Of a stretch of DNA of 9,432 bases, positions 7,535 to 9,432 are shown piece by piece; the first letter of the stretch is position 1, and each line of letters starts with the position of its first letter. The notes under the pieces are model-generated. The model made no database searches and was not told the DNA's origin. It was given only the letters and a program-made list of their open reading frames with translations. A program made the translations under genes and the position numbers. The DNA is from an uncultured Chlorobiales bacterium (GTDB lineage Bacteria > Bacteroidota > Chlorobiia > Chlorobiales > Thermochlorobacteraceae), in contig CALGMC010000316.1 of NCBI GenBank assembly GCA_937959145.1, positions 1 to 9,432 on the forward strand, in the 5' to 3' direction.

Positions 7535-8653
7535 ATGAAGAATGTATTTCAGCGACTATCGTGGATAGTCATGACCGTTTTGCTCATCAGCACCAACGCC
7601 GCCGCACAAGACAAGAAAGGAAGCGAAAAGCCAAGTGTCGACCCTGAAAAAGTCGGCAAAATTTTCTTTACACAACAAGCTATAGGCAAGCAAGTGCAGG
7701 GTAGAAACACCACCGATACTGACGGTGAAACTTACATCGAGGAATACGAACTCGGTAAGCCGCTCTACGCACGCGCCTTTTACACAGGATATAACAAAGA
7801 CGCGGGCAGGTTATCAATTCGCTTTACCATTGATGGTGAAGTGTTTGCGGAAGAAGACATGAGAGAATTTTGGAAGTTTTCCGAACTCCGCAACCAAAAT
7901 AAAGGAATGAGCGGCGTTTCTTCGGCGGGAACTTCTTACTATGCATGGATTAACACAGCGGCGATTCCTCTTATCTCGAGTGATAAACGAAAATGGATGC
8001 ACATGTATCAACTCCAAGAAGAAGCCTTCCGAATGCTTCTCTCTCGGTTGAAGGATAAAATCAAGGTCGGCAACACCATGACGCTTAAAGCCGAAGTGTT
8101 TGAGACTGAACGCTTTGCTAACGAAAAGAAAGAGACAGACGGTAAGGTATTGGCTTCGGGCGAAGTTAAAATCAAAGTAACCGAATTTTCAAAAGATCTC
8201 GCCAATATGCTTTGCCGTTGCGGCGAAAAAGGCATGGACGATAAAAAGTTAGAATCTGAAATTGCCGAAGCATTCAAGTTCGGCTATCGCGAACATTGCG
8301 CCAAAGTGTATCAAGTGGTCATCAACGATCGTGATTACCAAATCATCACTGATAAGCGAACAGGTGTTGTGAGAGGACGCTATGTCGAGGCAGGGATCAT
8401 TTGGGAGACCAAAGACGGCGACTATTGGATTGCAAAGCACAACTTTTGGTTCCCTTTCAACGGTACGGGCTTCGCTGAAAAAGCACAACTCGATGCCTAT
8501 CTCTTAAACGTACCAACGACTAAACTCTGTATTGGCAGTGGAAAAGAAGTAGCTCCTCCGTCAGCCGCATCAAAAGCGAGCGAAGTCAAGAAAGAAGAGA
8601 AGAAAAAAGAAGAGAAGAAGAAGAGTACCAAAGACAAGAAGAAAAAAAGTTGA
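7535..8653 (+). CDS. Unrecognised secreted protein with lysine-rich C-terminal tail
   Basis: From the chosen ATG the product has 372 residues. The N-terminus MKNVFQRLSWIVMTVLLIST followed by NAAAQD is a classical Sec signal peptide, with likely cleavage after Ala24, so the mature protein should be periplasmic or exported. The body (about 30-340) looks globular, with alternating beta-like segments (RLSIRFTIDGEVFAEEDM; YQVVINDRDYQIITDKRTG; DGDYWIAKHNFWFPFNGTG). Four cysteines occur: two close together in MLCRCGEK, one in YREHCAKV and one in KLCIGSG, which could form disulfides. The last 30 or so residues are almost only Lys, Glu and Ser, ending DKKKKS. I do not recognise a family. It follows the regulator gene after 108 bases that contain palindrome copy 2, so it is a candidate target of the two-component system. 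It converges on ruvC across a terminator. Confidence 0.85.
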   Translation: MKNVFQRLSWIVMTVLLISTNAAAQDKKGSEKPSVDPEKVGKIFFTQQAIGKQVQGRNTTDTDGETYIEEYELGKPLYARAFYTGYNKDAGRLSIRFTIDGEVFAEEDMREFWKFSELRNQNKGMSGVSSAGTSYYAWINTAAIPLISSDKRKWMHMYQLQEEAFRMLLSRLKDKIKVGNTMTLKAEVFETERFANEKKETDGKVLASGEVKIKVTEFSKDLANMLCRCGEKGMDDKKLESEIAEAFKFGYREHCAKVYQVVINDRDYQIITDKRTGVVRGRYVEAGIIWETKDGDYWIAKHNFWFPFNGTGFAEKAQLDAYLLNVPTTKLCIGSGKEVAPPSAASKASEVKKEEKKKEEKKKSTKDKKKKS

Positions 8654-8670
8654 AACGACTTTTAATGAAG

Positions 8671-8701
8671 AAAAAAGGCGGCTCAAAAGAGTCGCTTTTT
8701 T
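8671..8701. terminator. Bidirectional intrinsic terminator between the secreted-protein gene and ruvC
   Basis: GCGGCTC (8678-8684) pairs with GAGTCGC (8689-8695) around an AAAA loop; one pair is a G-T wobble on the plus strand. The stem is preceded by six A residues and followed by six T residues, so a U-tract is produced in either direction. It lies 17 bases after the secreted-protein stop and 11 bases beyond the ruvC stop, as expected for two convergent genes sharing one terminator. Confidence 0.9.
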
Positions 8702-8712
8702 GTTTTTGCCTG

Positions 8713-9276
8713 TCACGAACTGACAATCAGATGTGGATTTGCGTCGAGGAAACTTTTCCAATCTTTGGATTTCAGCAAGGGCGACGCCGAGGAGGTAAGA
8801 AGAATATCTCGTTGAAACAGAGCGTCGCAGAGCGCGATGGCAAGCGCATCGAAGGCGTCGGCGCGGGCTTTTGCACTTTGAAGCGCGAGCAAATTCTTCA
8901 CCATAAATTCAACCTGTGCTTTTGCCGCATTGCCGTTGCCTGTAATGGCTTTCTTGACCTCACGCGGCGCATATTCCGAAAGCGCAAGTCCATAGTTCAT
9001 TGATAAAATCATCACCACGCCGCGCACTTGTCCTAACTTCAGTGCCGACTGCACATTCTTCCCACAGAACGCTGTCTCGAGCGAAACCTTCGCAGGACGA
9101 TACTGCTCGATAACACGCGCCAACTCGTCATAAATTTGCTTTAAGCGTTTTGGCATCTCATCTTTGGCATGGGTTGAAATCACGCCGTAATGCACCGCAC
9201 GACACGAGTTGCCAATTTTTTCAACCAAGCCGAAGCCTGTAAAGAGCGTGCCGGGGTCTATGCCGAGCGTAATCAT
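8713..9276 (-). CDS. ruvC: Holliday junction endodeoxyribonuclease RuvC
   Basis: RuvC cuts four-way DNA junctions during homologous recombination and repair, working with the RuvAB branch-migration motor. The 187-residue product has the four acidic catalytic residues in the expected places: Asp7 in GIDPGT, Glu67 in VSLETAF, and Asp140 and Asp143 in ADAFDALAIALCDA. The conserved ITGNGNAAKAQVEFMV (111-126) is the family's DNA-contacting region, and KNVQSALKLGQVRGV (73-87) is also typical. It is slightly longer than the E. coli protein (173 residues), with an extra C-terminal tail. The start ATG is preceded by a weak GGA-type motif. No ruvA or ruvB lies beside it here. It is transcribed away from pheA, with only 26 bases between their starts. 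Confidence 0.96.
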   Translation of the reverse strand: MITLGIDPGTLFTGFGLVEKIGNSCRAVHYGVISTHAKDEMPKRLKQIYDELARVIEQYRPAKVSLETAFCGKNVQSALKLGQVRGVVMILSMNYGLALSEYAPREVKKAITGNGNAAKAQVEFMVKNLLALQSAKARADAFDALAIALCDALFQRDILLTSSASPLLKSKDWKSFLDANPHLIVSS

Positions 9277-9302
9277 ATCAATTCCATTCTGAAAAAATTG
9301 TT

Positions 9303-9432
9303 ATGCAAAAAAAGCCGTTGCGCGTTGGGTTTCAAGGTGAGTTCGGTGCATATTCGGAAATTGCCGCCGAAAAAATCGGCAAGCCAATTCCGTTTCCGAC
9401 ATTTGAGCGCATCTTCGAAGCCGTTCTCAAAA
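9303..9432 (+). CDS. pheA: Prephenate dehydratase, N-terminal part (cut by window edge)
   Basis: Prephenate dehydratase converts prephenate to phenylpyruvate in phenylalanine synthesis. The 43 visible residues contain the family's N-terminal signature, LRVGFQGEFGAYSEIAAEKI, then PIPFPTFERIFEAVLK, which corresponds to the conserved stretch following the first substrate-binding loop. The ATG at 9303 is the first start in the frame, since a TAA lies in frame at 9270-9272. No clear ribosome binding site precedes it, only an A-rich GAAAAAATTG. The visible N-terminus shows no chorismate mutase domain before the dehydratase domain. Whether a regulatory ACT domain follows cannot be seen. It is divergent from ruvC. 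Confidence 0.9.
   Translation, partial: MQKKPLRVGFQGEFGAYSEIAAEKIGKPIPFPTFERIFEAVLK

Noticed and set aside
8650..9003. Plus-strand open frame antisense to ruvC, reachable by a -1 shift on the A7 run near the end of the secreted-protein gene
   Set aside because: It runs through the terminator and is wholly antisense to a confident ruvC. Its product has no family features, and the A-run (G AAA AAA in frame) is not a canonical slippery site.

Overview
This window most likely comes from the Bacteroidota/Chlorobiota side of the bacterial tree. The organism assignment is an inference from gene content: a DUF4175-type giant coiled-coil membrane protein, a soluble TPR-histidine kinase with the 'TPR, coiled coil, kinase' layout common in that group, and moderate base composition. 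Clear AAGGAG-type ribosome binding sites before two genes fit Chlorobiota somewhat better than classical Bacteroidetes. No single marker proves the phylum.

Layout. Bases 1-1134 hold a two-gene, translationally coupled unit: the tail of an unrecognised ORF, overlapping by four bases the start of a D12-class (Dam-like) DNA adenine methyltransferase. Four bases later a 1141-residue DUF4175 protein starts (1139-4564), with three N-terminal membrane segments, a beta-rich middle and about 540 residues of Gln/Glu/Lys-rich coiled coil. After a 103-bp gap with a plausible promoter comes a two-component pair: a cytosolic TPR sensor histidine kinase (4668-6704) and a NarL/FixJ-type response regulator (6785-7426). 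Next is an unrecognised secreted protein with a lysine-rich tail (7535-8653). It converges on ruvC (8713-9276, minus strand) across a bidirectional terminator. A 26-bp gap separates ruvC from a divergent prephenate dehydratase gene (pheA), which runs off the right edge.

The most notable structure is a pair of almost identical 22-bp palindromes, one directly after the kinase stop codon (6699-6720) and one directly after the regulator stop codon (7427-7448). Their 10-bp arms are identical (AAATGACACA / TGTGTCATTT) and only the central 2 bp differ (TG or CG). They bracket the regulator gene, and the second lies upstream of the secreted-protein gene. The core TGACACA-N2-TGTGTCA has the 7-2-7 geometry known for NarL-type regulators. 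My working model is that the regulator binds both sites, controlling itself and the secreted protein. A hairpin/terminator role or a dispersed repeat family remains possible.

No tRNA, rRNA, CRISPR array, insertion sequence or transposase was seen. No stretch longer than about 110 bases lacks a gene.
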